32,175 nt of DNA from Clostridiisalibacter paucivorans DSM 22131. GTDB taxonomy: Bacteria; Bacillota; Clostridia; Tissierellales; Clostridiisalibacteraceae. Positions 1 to 8,053 of the stretch are shown piece by piece (the first letter of the stretch is position 1; every line of letters begins with the position of its first letter). The stretch covers positions 1 to 32,175 of the forward strand of contig NZ_JHVL01000041.1 in NCBI RefSeq assembly GCF_000620125.1, written 5' to 3'. The notes under the pieces are model-generated. The model did not search any database and was not told where the DNA came from. It saw nothing but the letters and a program-made list of their open reading frames with translations. Made by a program: the position numbers and the translations under genes.

Positions 1-192
1 AGGAAAGCCTTGTTTCAAGCTGCTTTAGTAGCTTCTTTTAATGACCCTGTACTAAATGCTTATTATCTTAAGAAACGTGGTGAAGGTAAACACCACCTTA
101 CTTGCATTGGTGCTGTTTCAAGAAAAATGTGCAATATTATTTACGCTGTGCTTAAAAATCAGGCTCCTTATGAAGTAAGGCTAAATGAATAA
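1..192 (+). CDS. IS110-family transposase, C-terminal fragment (cut by window edge)
   Basis: The reading frame is open from base 1 and ends at a TAA at 190-192, so the gene begins upstream of the window. The visible 63 residues match the tail of the Transposase_20 domain of IS110-type DEDD recombinases: a conserved KRGEGKHH motif followed by a GAVSRKMCNIIYAVL helix and a short NQAPYE end. These enzymes move IS110 elements by a site-specific mechanism and usually leave no terminal inverted repeats, so no element end can be placed by eye. It is convergent with flgK and lies where flgL would normally follow flgK. Whether the full copy is intact cannot be seen here. Confidence 0.85.
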   Translation, partial: RKALFQAALVASFNDPVLNAYYLKKRGEGKHHLTCIGAVSRKMCNIIYAVLKNQAPYEVRLNE

Positions 193-341
193 ATCTAACT
201 TATCTTATTTTTAAATACTATCTTTTAAACTCTTGTAATTTACAAGTCTTATTTGTTGTGCTCTTTTTAAATATTAAAATTCTAAAAATTATTTTATTTA
301 ATGACTTGACTTTTAATAGTTGGTCTTTCTATTAAGAAAAA

Positions 342-424
342 TAGTCTGTAGTCCGTAGCACAACAATAAGAACTAAAGGTTCTTTACTACGAACTACCAA
401 CTACCGACTACGAACTACTAACTA
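342..424. repeat. Palindromic GTAGT/ACTAC repeat, copy 1
   Basis: The left arm reads tagtctgtagtccgtagc and the right arm is a run of ACTAC units (ctacgaactaccaactac and onward), roughly reverse complementary. It ends 6 bases from the flgK stop codon. The centre (AAGAACTAAAGGTTCTTT) is a small hairpin that replaces the GAAATCC core of the better copies. The remainder of the gap (193-341) is AT-rich with no recognisable gene; it holds only a small dyad, cttgtaatttacaag, near 233-247. Confidence 0.75.
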
Positions 425-430
425 AAAAAA

Positions 431-2302
431 TTACCTTCCAACTTTCCCTGTCCTATTAACTACTATATCTATCATTTCATCTATTACATTTATTACCCTT
501 GAGTTTGCCACATATGAGTGTTGATATTTGAGCATATTGGTCATCTCCTCATCCAAAGACACTCCAGATATAGCCCTTCTTTTACTGTCTACTTCTCCCC
601 TTATTATCGCATTATTATCCATCATATTGACTGCTTCATTAGCAGCTACTCCCATACTTGATATTATATCTCTATAATAATTATCACTATTTACTTCAGA
701 AAACATATATTCTTCCCGTAATTTAGAAATTAACTCTGCCTGCTTTCCATCTCCCCTATCTCCAGTAGATGATGCCGCTATATTATTTAATGAGTCCATT
801 TCCTTACTAACCATTATGTTTCCAGCTTCTATAGGTCTACTAGGATCTATAGCAACAAAGAAATCAAGCCCTGTTTCTCCAGTCAATGTATTTCCCTGTC
901 TATGCACATAATTCATATTTCTAGCTATAGTATTTACAAATGCATTTAATTTTTTCTTCATCATAGGTATTACTTCTCTAAAGCTACTTACTTTGCCCAT
1001 ATGTCTACTAACAGTATTTGTAGTTTCTTGAGACAACTCTTTCGCCGTTACATCATCTTTATTAAATACTCTTCCTCCTGTGGCATCACTCACTTTGCTC
1101 CATTTAGACATGTTGCCTTCAGTTGTTATTATTGAAACAGATACCCCAGAGTTTTTAAGGATCTCTAGATTTTTAGAGGTTACATCGCTAGGTGGACCAT
1201 CGTATGAAACTATAATTTTCTTATGAAACAAATCTCCTTCTTCATATTGATTTGACTGTACATAGGATACTAAATCATCTAAACTTCCAGTAGTAAACCC
1301 TTCCTCATTGATTTGAATATCCCCTAGTCCTCTATTTTGTATATCAGTGTCATAGTCAGATTTATCCCCATAGCTTCCGAAAAACGTCACTTCTACATCG
1401 TCATTTACCGTCCCATTTCCATCTTTTATAATTGTATCTTTTACATTGCCTCTAGATTCCAATAGACCTAAGAGCTCTCCACCTCTTAAATCTACCATCT
1501 CAGGATTACCTTTTTTTATTGTATCCTTCCAATATATATCTACATAGGAACTACCATCTATCTCTGCTGAAATCTCACTGTATTCATTCCCATTTACAAT
1601 ATGTTTTCCACCTACGGAAATATTTACTGTCCCTGTATTGTCTTCATAATACTCTATATTTATCATTTGTGAGAGTTCATCTATAAGTTGATTTCTCCTA
1701 TCTCTATAATCATTGGCAGCTATGCCTCCAGCCTCTATTCCTCTTATATTAAAATTCAAATTGGCTATCTCTTCAGATATAGCATTTATCCTATTTACTC
1801 CATCCTTTATATCTTTATTAAGATTTATTTGAAGGCTGTCCAATTGTTCATATAGATGATTTACTGTCTCTGTAAATGCAATACCCCGTTCCTTAACCAT
1901 TCCCCTTATAGTAAGATTATCAGGATCTTTGGATAATTCCTCCCAACTATTCCAAAACTGATCCATCACCTTTTGAACTCCACTATCAGAAACTTCATTA
2001 AATATATCTTGGACCTGTTCAAATACACTATTCTTGGCAGTCCAATATCCATAATCCTTGGAATAATCTCTATATTTCATATCTAAAAATGAATCTCTAA
2101 TTTGTCTTATCTCCTGTACGTCAACCCCTCTCCCAATTTCAAAGTTTCCATATCTTCCATATTTAGACGCCGATTGTATGACTTGTTGTCTCACATAATT
2201 GGGATTATTTACATTTGATATATTATGGGATGTGGTATCTAATGCCCTTTTATTTGCTATAAGTCCAGATATTGCTATAGAAAGTCCCGAAAACCCCGAC
2301 AT
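431..2302 (-). CDS. flgK: Flagellar hook-associated protein 1 (FlgK) with an inserted vWA-like segment
   Basis: FlgK forms the first hook-filament junction ring of the flagellum and is exported through the flagellar type III apparatus. The N-terminal rod-type helix (GLSIAISGLIANKRALDTTS, about residues 6-25, followed by HNISNVNNPNYVRQ) and the C-terminal helix (SLDEEMTNMLKYQHSYVAN, about 582-600) are diagnostic. At 623 residues it is longer than the roughly 500-550 usual for this family. The extra part, about residues 300-430, lies after the GGELLGLLESR motif and resembles the second half of a von Willebrand A fold (KKIIVSYDGPPSD, then SGVSVSIITT, then DATGGRVF). A good AGGAGG-type site (aaagaggaggtagaagt) precedes the ATG. 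It is the last visible gene of a flgM-flgN-flgK unit. Confidence 0.95.
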   Translation of the reverse strand: MSGFSGLSIAISGLIANKRALDTTSHNISNVNNPNYVRQQVIQSASKYGRYGNFEIGRGVDVQEIRQIRDSFLDMKYRDYSKDYGYWTAKNSVFEQVQDIFNEVSDSGVQKVMDQFWNSWEELSKDPDNLTIRGMVKERGIAFTETVNHLYEQLDSLQINLNKDIKDGVNRINAISEEIANLNFNIRGIEAGGIAANDYRDRRNQLIDELSQMINIEYYEDNTGTVNISVGGKHIVNGNEYSEISAEIDGSSYVDIYWKDTIKKGNPEMVDLRGGELLGLLESRGNVKDTIIKDGNGTVNDDVEVTFFGSYGDKSDYDTDIQNRGLGDIQINEEGFTTGSLDDLVSYVQSNQYEEGDLFHKKIIVSYDGPPSDVTSKNLEILKNSGVSVSIITTEGNMSKWSKVSDATGGRVFNKDDVTAKELSQETTNTVSRHMGKVSSFREVIPMMKKKLNAFVNTIARNMNYVHRQGNTLTGETGLDFFVAIDPSRPIEAGNIMVSKEMDSLNNIAASSTGDRGDGKQAELISKLREEYMFSEVNSDNYYRDIISSMGVAANEAVNMMDNNAIIRGEVDSKRRAISGVSLDEEMTNMLKYQHSYVANSRVINVIDEMIDIVVNRTGKVGR

Positions 2303-2334
2303 ACTTCTACCTCCTCTTTTTGCTTCTTAGATAA

Positions 2335-2399
2335 TTCATAGTTGATAGCAGAAATCCTATGGATTTCTACTATTTACTACTAACTAATAACTACTAACT
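2335..2399. repeat. Palindromic GTAGT/ACTAC repeat, copy 2
   Basis: It contains the GAAATCC-tat-GGATTTC hairpin core (2351-2367) followed by ACTAC/CTAAC units (tactaactaataactactaac). The copy lies between flgN and flgK and ends about 5 bases from the flgN stop codon. The left arm is shortened. Confidence 0.8.
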
Positions 2400-2403
2400 T
2401 TAT

Positions 2404-2901
2404 TCATGCTTTTGCATCAAAAAGATTCTTATTTTGTTTGCCTTTTTGATTATTCACCTTATCACTATATGTATTCTCACTTGAAGCATTGGTCATAAGA
2501 TTTAAATTAAAATTAATATACTCCAGAGAATCTTTTATAAGTGCATTATTTAAATCATTTTTTTCTTTAAGCTCATTAAGGATTTGTATAAAATCATCCC
2601 TCATTTTTTCCAAATGCACCTTGTCTTTTTGGTCTAATCTCTCTAACACCTTTGACACATTGATATCATCATTGGTTAAACCTAATTCCTCCATAATCAT
2701 ATCGACAATTTCTGTTCTGGTATCTTCTAGCTTTCCAATATTTATTATAATCTCTTGTTCTATATGGGTAATATTATCTAATTCTTTTATATCTCCTTTA
2801 GTAATAACATCTCTTTTTTTATTTGCAAGATCAACCATATCTCTATATAAATCCATTTCATTTGTTAAAATATCCTTCAAATCTGAAACCAATTTTTTCA
2901 A
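2404..2901 (-). CDS. flgN: FlgN-type flagellar export chaperone
   Basis: FlgN binds the hook-associated proteins FlgK and FlgL in the cytoplasm and hands them to the flagellar export gate. The protein is about 165 residues, almost wholly helical and charged, with the family pattern of an N-terminal helix containing LxxEMDLYRDMVDLANKKRD and a later MIMEELGL stretch; no membrane or signal segment is seen. I place the start at a TTG (2901), because AGGTGG lies 8 bases upstream of it; the GTG at 2913 has no site of its own and would itself be part of that ribosome binding site. The gene follows flgM with a 16-base gap and precedes flgK, the usual order. Confidence 0.85.
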   Translation of the reverse strand: MKKLVSDLKDILTNEMDLYRDMVDLANKKRDVITKGDIKELDNITHIEQEIIINIGKLEDTRTEIVDMIMEELGLTNDDINVSKVLERLDQKDKVHLEKMRDDFIQILNELKEKNDLNNALIKDSLEYINFNLNLMTNASSENTYSDKVNNQKGKQNKNLFDAKA

Positions 2902-2917
2902 ATTATCCACCACCTGA

Positions 2918-3208
2918 TTAAATCTTTGTATCGATACCTATATTTTCGAATATCTTTTCTACTATCTTGCCTGAGTCCACATTATATGTCCCTGATTTTA
3001 TCTGATTTTTAATTTCATCAACCTTTTCCTGCCTTACATCTGGTACTTTTTTCAAAGCATTCATGGCTACTTGAAAATCTTTACCTTTACTAGATATATT
3101 GATTTTATCTGATTTACTAATTAAATTTGTCTTTTTTATATCTTTTGCATCCATTTGTTTTTTATATAATTTCATTGTCTTGTGAACATTATTGTTAAAT
3201 ATTTTCAT
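2918..3208 (-). CDS. flgM: Negative regulator of flagellin synthesis, anti-sigma-28 factor FlgM
   Basis: FlgM holds the flagellar sigma factor SigD/FliA inactive until the hook is complete, when it is exported or otherwise removed. The 96-residue product shows the family layout: a disordered N-terminus (MKIFNNNVHKTMKLYKK), a KINISSKGKDFQVAMNALKK segment, and the sigma-binding C-terminal helices (RQEKVDEIKNQIKSGTYNVD, then IVEKIFENIG). An open frame continues 11 codons further upstream, but GGAAGGTGGGG lies just before the ATG at 3208, which fixes the start there. It follows yvyF and is followed by flgN. Confidence 0.93.
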   Translation of the reverse strand: MKIFNNNVHKTMKLYKKQMDAKDIKKTNLISKSDKINISSKGKDFQVAMNALKKVPDVRQEKVDEIKNQIKSGTYNVDSGKIVEKIFENIGIDTKI

Positions 3209-3278
3209 AAAAAACCCCACCTTCCCCGATTCTTCTATCATTATTATCGGTAAAGATGGGATTAAACTTTAAGCTTTT

Positions 3279-3680
3279 TTATTTTTTATGTCTATCTGCT
3301 ATATGCATCCTTTCATTTCCTGCTTTATGACTATCTCTTTTAGGTGAGATAGAGCTCTTTAATTCCCTTTCTATCTCAACGGCACATTTATCACAAAATC
3401 TACCAGTCTTGATGGATACCCCACACCTTTCACATTCCAATATGAGGTTTTTAGATCCATCTTTTAATTCAAGCCTTCCTTCTTTTAAATATCTAAGGAT
3501 CTTCTTTTCTGACACCTCTGTTTCTTCAGATACCATTTGTATTGTTGCATTGGGATTATCATACAAATAATCCTTAACCTTTTGAAAATCTATCTCATCT
3601 TCTTTTCTACATGTTGGGCATATCTTAAAGCCATCATATTGATATATTTTTCCACATTTTCGACAATTTCTAACATCCAT
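3279..3680 (-). CDS. yvyF: YvyF-type flagellar operon protein with two zinc ribbons
   Basis: This is the conserved flagellar-operon protein found between comFC and flgM in Firmicutes (TIGR03826 type). It has an N-terminal CxxC pair (CRKCG, then CPTCRKE, about residues 6-25), a central MerR-like helix-turn-helix (IQMVSEETEVSEKKILRYLK, about 47-66) and a second Cys pair (CERCG, then CDKC, about 83-98). The biochemical role is unsettled; in Bacillus the homologue has been linked to flagellar gene control. AGGGAGGT precedes the ATG. The Cys residues for metal binding are all present. Confidence 0.88.
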   Translation of the reverse strand: MDVRNCRKCGKIYQYDGFKICPTCRKEDEIDFQKVKDYLYDNPNATIQMVSEETEVSEKKILRYLKEGRLELKDGSKNLILECERCGVSIKTGRFCDKCAVEIERELKSSISPKRDSHKAGNERMHIADRHKK

Positions 3681-3702
3681 ATTTTTACCTCCCTTGTTAT
3701 TA

Positions 3703-3745
3703 ATTCATAGTCCGTAGCTCGTAGTTCGTAGTTAGAAACTAAAAA
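3703..3745. repeat. Palindromic GTAGT/ACTAC repeat, copy 3 (half element, contains the comFC stop)
   Basis: The sequence is ttcatagtccgtagctcg then tagttcgtagttagaaac, the left arm of the family without the hairpin core or right arm. The TAA stop of comFC (3732-3734) lies inside the repeat, so the repeat supplies the end of that gene. Confidence 0.7.
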
Positions 3746-4466
3746 CTGCCCTTGCTATAGTTAGTACATATACCTTTTTTCCTCCAGCTTCTTTCAATAT
3801 TTTACTACATTCATTTACTGTAGCACCTGTAGTAAATACATCGTCAATTAATAGTATTTCTTTATTTTTAAATATTTCACCTTTCTTTACTTTAAATGCC
3901 CCCTTTACATTTTTCAGTCTTTCAATTTTGTCAAGTTTGTTTTGAGCTGTTGTATCTATCTTTTTTATCAACCTTTTATCTATTATAGGCTTGTCTATAA
4001 TCTTAGATATATACTTTGCCAATAATAAAGACTGATTAAACCCTCTATTAATCCATCTTTTTCTATGCAATGGAACTGGAACTATTATATCAAAACTATC
4101 CATATCTTCCTCTATCAATTTTTTCATCATCATAGGACCAAATACCTTATACATATATGGCTTTTTATTGTATTTATACCTATGTATTGCCTCCTTTATT
4201 CTTCCCTCATATACAACGGGAGCTATAGCCCTATCAAAATATCTTTTAAATTGGATACACTCATGACATATATGGGGTATATATCCCTTCTCTAAGGGTT
4301 TGCCACATATAGAACATATATGATCTCCAATCCTATTTATATGTTTTCTACATAGGGGACATATATGATCTTCTATACCTGTAGTATAATATTCATCACA
4401 GATAAAACAAACTCCTTCTTCAGGATAAATAAGATTTATACATGCATTTAAATATTCTTTTATCAT
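3732..4466 (-). CDS. comFC: ComF-family phosphoribosyltransferase-like protein (ComFC)
   Basis: ComFC-type proteins help DNA uptake during natural transformation and are also present in non-competent bacteria, where they may act in DNA metabolism. The N-terminal 75 residues carry a multi-CxxC zinc-binding module (CFICD, CPLC, CSIC, CHEC). The rest is a type I PRTase fold with the PRPP-binding motif LLIDDVFTTGATVNE (about 206-220) and the IVPVPLHRKRWINRGFNQS segment. The gene starts 7 bases after the recD2 stop, and that stop codon overlaps its ribosome binding site (TAGGGATATTATG), so the two are translationally linked. Length 244 is normal. Confidence 0.93.
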   Translation of the reverse strand: MIKEYLNACINLIYPEEGVCFICDEYYTTGIEDHICPLCRKHINRIGDHICSICGKPLEKGYIPHICHECIQFKRYFDRAIAPVVYEGRIKEAIHRYKYNKKPYMYKVFGPMMMKKLIEEDMDSFDIIVPVPLHRKRWINRGFNQSLLLAKYISKIIDKPIIDKRLIKKIDTTAQNKLDKIERLKNVKGAFKVKKGEIFKNKEILLIDDVFTTGATVNECSKILKEAGGKKVYVLTIARAVFSF

Positions 4467-4473
4467 AATATCC

Positions 4474-6702
4474 CTACTTATTTACAAATATATTGAATAT
4501 ATTGAATATCCTATTGTCTAATGCCGAATATCTCTTATTGATTCTATTATTTTTTATCATCATATACAGATATCTCTCCATTCCCACTAATACCACCAGT
4601 TCCCTAGCCCTTGTTACTGCAGTATATAGTAAATTCCTAGTAAGTAACATCGGAGGCCCCCAGCATATAGGTATAATTACCACTGGAAATTCACTTCCCT
4701 GACTCTTATGTATAGTCGTAGCATATGCCAATTTCAATTCATCTAATTGTCCAAAGGGATAATTTACCTCTCTATTATCATCAAACTGGACCATAACCTC
4801 TCCTTCTTCATCATCTATTCCCATTATATATCCAAAATCTCCATTAAATACTCCCTCTCCCTCTTCAACAGTACCATCATCTTTATACTGCTTCCATTTA
4901 GTCCTATAATTATTTTTTACCTGCATTATCTTATCTCCAACTCTAAAAAACTGGTCACCTTGCTTTTTCTCGTCTTTATAACTGGCTTCAGGATTCAATG
5001 TCCTTTGAAGGTTTTGATTTAAAGAGTTTACTCCTACATCTCCTTTTTTCATTGGAGTAAGCACTTGTATATCCTTTAATGGGTCATACCCATTAAAATT
5101 AGGAAGTCTATCTTTACATAGTCCTAGTATTGTATCCAATATTTTTTGAGGGTTATTCTGTCTAATAAAGAAAAAATCCTTATCCCTTACATTTAGTCTT
5201 GGTGGCTCTCCTTTATTTATTTTATGAGCATTGACTACTATCATGCTCTCTTGTGCCTGTCTAAAGATTTCATTTAATTCTACTACCTTTATTATTCCAC
5301 TATCTATTATATCCCGTAACACATTTCCTGGCCCCACAGAAGGTAATTGATCCACATCCCCCACCAGTATGAGCCGTGTTCCTGGCATTATGGCCTTTGA
5401 TAGACTATTCATCAAAAGTATATCTACCATAGATACTTCATCCACTATAATGACATCGGTATCTAGGGGACTCTCCTCATTCTTTCCAAAGGCCATTTCT
5501 CCCATATCATCCATAAAACTATATTCCAATAACCTATGGAGAGTTCTAGCCTCTTTCCCTGTGGCCTCACTCATCCTCTTAGCTGCTCTTCCGGTAGGAG
5601 CAGCTAATTCTATATCATATCCCTGTGATTCCAACAGTTTTATTATACTATTTATTGTGGTAGTTTTACCAGTTCCAGGCCCCCCAGTTACTATTAATAC
5701 TCCATTTAATAATGCCTCTTTTATAGCTTCCTTCTGATTTTCTGCATATCTTATACCTGACTTTTGTTCCAATTCAACTATTTGTTGATCTATATCCATA
5801 TCTACTTCATTAAGTTCAACCCTAGAAAGCTCTACCAATTTCTTGCTTACATTTACTTCTGCATAATAAAATGGTATATAATATACACAAATCTCACCAT
5901 CTATATCTTCTAATTTTAAATGCTGCTTTAATGCTAACTCCTTTATACTCTCTTCTATATATATTTTTTCCACTTTTAAAATCTCTACAGCCTTATCCAA
6001 AAGTATTTCTTTGGGTATATATGTATGTCCAGAAGTAGAAGAATCCATGAGCACATATTTTACTCCTGCATTTATTCTATATTTAGAATTATGTTGTATC
6101 CCCATGGACTGAGCTATATTATCTGCCATTTTAAACCCTATTCCAAATATATCTTCAACTAGACGATATGGATTCTCTTTTACTTTAGATATAGTTTCAT
6201 TGCCATATTTTTTATATATCTTTATTCCATATGTGGGACTTATCCCATATCCCTGTAAGAATAACATAACATCCTTAAGTTCCCTTTGTTCTTGAAATGC
6301 CTCTGCTATACGGTTGGCCTTTTTTTCTCCTATACCAGATATTTCTTTAAGCCTATGGGGGGAATATTGAAGTATTTCCAATGCCTCTGTTCCAAAGGTA
6401 TTCACTATATTTTTTGCTGTTTTAGGTCCTATGCCAGATATCAATCCAGAAGAAAGATACCTTTCTATCCCCTTTAATGTTGCAGGAATTACTTCTGTAT
6501 ACACCTCTACTTTAAGTTGTTCTCCATAACTGGGATGCTGTTCCCATTGTCCATGTATCTCCAATGTCTCACCTATATTGAGCATAGGCATTACACCTAC
6601 TATAGTTACCACATCTTCATCATTTTCTAATATTGCTACAGTATATCCATTGGATTCATTCTGAAATATTATTTCTTCTACTGTTCCTTGTACACTAACC
6701 AA
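4474..6702 (-). CDS. recD2: RecD2-type ATP-dependent DNA helicase
   Basis: RecD2 is a 5'-3' superfamily 1B helicase that acts in DNA repair and replication-fork handling without RecBC. The product is 742 residues, the usual size. In order are an OB-like N-terminus (VQGTVEEIIFQ), helix-hairpin-helix motifs (SGLISGIGPKTAKNI and LKEISGIGEKKANRI), Walker A (VTGGPGTGKTTT), Walker B (VIIVDEVSMVD) and the C-terminal TTIHKSQGSEFP motif. The frame is open for 73 more codons upstream, but that part is low-complexity and lacks homology; GGGGGT lies before a TTG at 6700-6702, directly ahead of the conserved VSVQGTVEEI, so I start there. It heads the recD2-comFC-yvyF-flg unit. Confidence 0.95.
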   Translation of the reverse strand: MVSVQGTVEEIIFQNESNGYTVAILENDEDVVTIVGVMPMLNIGETLEIHGQWEQHPSYGEQLKVEVYTEVIPATLKGIERYLSSGLISGIGPKTAKNIVNTFGTEALEILQYSPHRLKEISGIGEKKANRIAEAFQEQRELKDVMLFLQGYGISPTYGIKIYKKYGNETISKVKENPYRLVEDIFGIGFKMADNIAQSMGIQHNSKYRINAGVKYVLMDSSTSGHTYIPKEILLDKAVEILKVEKIYIEESIKELALKQHLKLEDIDGEICVYYIPFYYAEVNVSKKLVELSRVELNEVDMDIDQQIVELEQKSGIRYAENQKEAIKEALLNGVLIVTGGPGTGKTTTINSIIKLLESQGYDIELAAPTGRAAKRMSEATGKEARTLHRLLEYSFMDDMGEMAFGKNEESPLDTDVIIVDEVSMVDILLMNSLSKAIMPGTRLILVGDVDQLPSVGPGNVLRDIIDSGIIKVVELNEIFRQAQESMIVVNAHKINKGEPPRLNVRDKDFFFIRQNNPQKILDTILGLCKDRLPNFNGYDPLKDIQVLTPMKKGDVGVNSLNQNLQRTLNPEASYKDEKKQGDQFFRVGDKIMQVKNNYRTKWKQYKDDGTVEEGEGVFNGDFGYIMGIDDEEGEVMVQFDDNREVNYPFGQLDELKLAYATTIHKSQGSEFPVVIIPICWGPPMLLTRNLLYTAVTRARELVVLVGMERYLYMMIKNNRINKRYSALDNRIFNIFNIFVNK

Positions 6703-6790
6703 AATATATACCCCCGAACCATCATATTTTAATATTATTATAGCATATTTAATCCAATATTTCGTAGTATTAGAATTTCTATCGTAACTA

Positions 6791-6819
6791 TTGTAAATGA
6801 ACATATGTTTGTTTATAAT
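6791..6819 (+). promoter_or_regulatory. Likely sigma-A promoter of the ComK-like gene
   Basis: A -35-like TTGTAA (6791-6796) is separated by 17 bases from a perfect -10 TATAAT (6814-6819). The start of transcription would be near 6826, leaving a very short leader in which GGAGGTG (6828-6834) is almost at the 5' end. Confidence 0.55.
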
Positions 6820-6841
6820 GTAGGTATGGAGGTGTTTATAT

Positions 6842-7435
6842 ATGGAAAAAATAGAATATTTAATCAACAGTTGTATTATGGCTATTGTCCCTGAATATGT
6901 AAAAAACAAGGGCAATGCCATGTTGGTTATAACTAAAAACAGCTCTCCAGTTTACATATATAGAAGATTAGTTACAGTTCTAAGGTGGATTGGTAAATAT
7001 TTTTTTATAGATATATCTGCTGCAAAAAGATTTTCACGTGATGTATTGGGACATAGTAATATAGTACCTATTCCCTTTAACATAAAAAATATATTTATTC
7101 CATTAAAAGTCAGAAGCACCCTATCTAAAAACGATAGTGCCTTTGGATATTTTAATATGTCATATATAAAAGATATAAAAAAACAAGGAGAGCAAGTATT
7201 TGTCTCCTTGGATAACGATATTGATATACAAATTATACAAAGATACGAAACTGCCAAAAGACATTTTAATGACGGGGAAATTATACAACGTATATATAAT
7301 AATAGACAATATGCATATCTCGTTATGGAAGATTCTGCAGATTTTTATAAAAAATTTAATCAACCCGCTACTAAAGGAGATATAGCTTCATTGAGAAATG
7401 AGATAATAGACCTATTAAATACTATCTCCAAATAA
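6842..7435 (+). CDS. ComK-like regulatory protein
   Basis: The 197-residue product follows the layout of ComK, the competence transcription factor of Bacillus. It has an opening YLINSCIMAIVPE (Bacillus: YEVNGATIAVLPE), a central VPIPFNIKNIFIPLKVRS (Bacillus: KPPIMVDPSNQIFLFPTLS), then a GYFNMSYIKDIK stretch, a VFVSLDNDIDI strand and a charged tail. ComK binds AT-box DNA and drives late competence genes such as comF. The CxxxGSSYxGR segment of Bacillus ComK is replaced by a diverged WIGKYFFIDISAAKRFS. GGAGGTG lies 7 bases before the ATG. It diverges from recD2-comFC and so lies beside a comF-type gene. I judge the homology by pattern alone; function in competence is inference. Confidence 0.55.
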   Translation: MEKIEYLINSCIMAIVPEYVKNKGNAMLVITKNSSPVYIYRRLVTVLRWIGKYFFIDISAAKRFSRDVLGHSNIVPIPFNIKNIFIPLKVRSTLSKNDSAFGYFNMSYIKDIKKQGEQVFVSLDNDIDIQIIQRYETAKRHFNDGEIIQRIYNNRQYAYLVMEDSADFYKKFNQPATKGDIASLRNEIIDLLNTISK

Positions 7436-7440
7436 AAAAA

Positions 7441-7527
7441 TATAAAATAAATTAGCAGTTAGTAGTTTAACGATAAAATCCATAGGATTTGCCCCTTCAA
7501 CTACTAACTGCCAACTATTAACTAATT
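7441..7527. repeat. Palindromic GTAGT/ACTAC repeat, copy 4
   Basis: The left arm is gcagttagtagttt, the core is AAATCC-at-AGGATTT (about 7477-7490), and the right arm is aactactaactgccaac. It fills the gap between two convergent genes and ends two bases from the DUF2922 stop codon. Confidence 0.8.
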
Positions 7528-7528
7528 A

Positions 7529-7747
7529 CTATACTTCTAGCTCCTCTACTTGAGTTGTTATAATCTTTGCACTGTCAATAGATACTATATCTCCACCTGA
7601 AGAATTAAATATACCAGTTGATATGATATTATTCATCACTTCAGTTACTTCCTTTGTTGTCAACTCTTCCTTAGGATCATCTATAGACATCCTTGTGGTC
7701 TTATTGCCTGCATTTAGAAATACCATTTGAAGTTTGGATTCTGGCAT
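7529..7747 (-). CDS. DUF2922 family small protein
   Basis: The product is a 72-residue protein of the DUF2922 type: an LQMVFLNAGNKTTRMSIDDP start, a TTKEVTEVMNNIISTGIF helix, and a final strand (DSAKIITTQVEELEV). The family has no established function and commonly pairs with DUF1659 genes in Firmicutes. GGGAGGTGA precedes the ATG at 7747; the frame extends five codons further but has no site there. It lies 40 bases after the DUF1659 gene, in the same orientation behind a sigma-like gene. Confidence 0.8.
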   Translation of the reverse strand: MPESKLQMVFLNAGNKTTRMSIDDPKEELTTKEVTEVMNNIISTGIFNSSGGDIVSIDSAKIITTQVEELEV

Positions 7748-7787
7748 TATTTCACCTCCCATATATATTTTTCGTTACATAGTTACA

Positions 7788-8015
7788 TTAAACTTCTTCT
7801 AATTCTACTTCATTAATTCGCTTTACACCCACTAAGTCATTTTTTTGTAAACCCATCATAGTAGTAGCAACCAAATATACATCTTCATCGGTGGCATCAG
7901 CCTTGACTCTAGAAAATGTCTTTGACCTAATTATGGGATTATTCTTGTCATCAAGACCCATATTCAATTGCACTTTAATCTTAGACTCATTGGAAATAGC
8001 ATTTACAGCCATCAT
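7788..8015 (-). CDS. DUF1659 family small protein
   Basis: The product has 75 residues with the DUF1659 pattern: KIKVQLNMGLDDKNNPIIRS, then KTFSRVKADATDEDVYLVA, then an LQKNDLVGVKRI strand. No function is established. Two ATG codons in tandem follow GGGGGTGAG; the second (8012) has slightly better spacing, so the true product may lack the first Met. The gene is 38 bases downstream of the sigma-like gene and probably shares its transcript. Confidence 0.82.
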   Translation of the reverse strand: MMAVNAISNESKIKVQLNMGLDDKNNPIIRSKTFSRVKADATDEDVYLVATTMMGLQKNDLVGVKRINEVELEEV

Positions 8016-8053
8016 CTCACCCCCTTCCTTTCATTACATATATAGAATGGGGG

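Noticed and set aside
6703-6921. N-terminal extension of RecD2
   Set aside because: The 73 extra codons are low-complexity and unlike the family; GGGGGT before the TTG at 6702 and the conserved VQGTVEE start fix the start.
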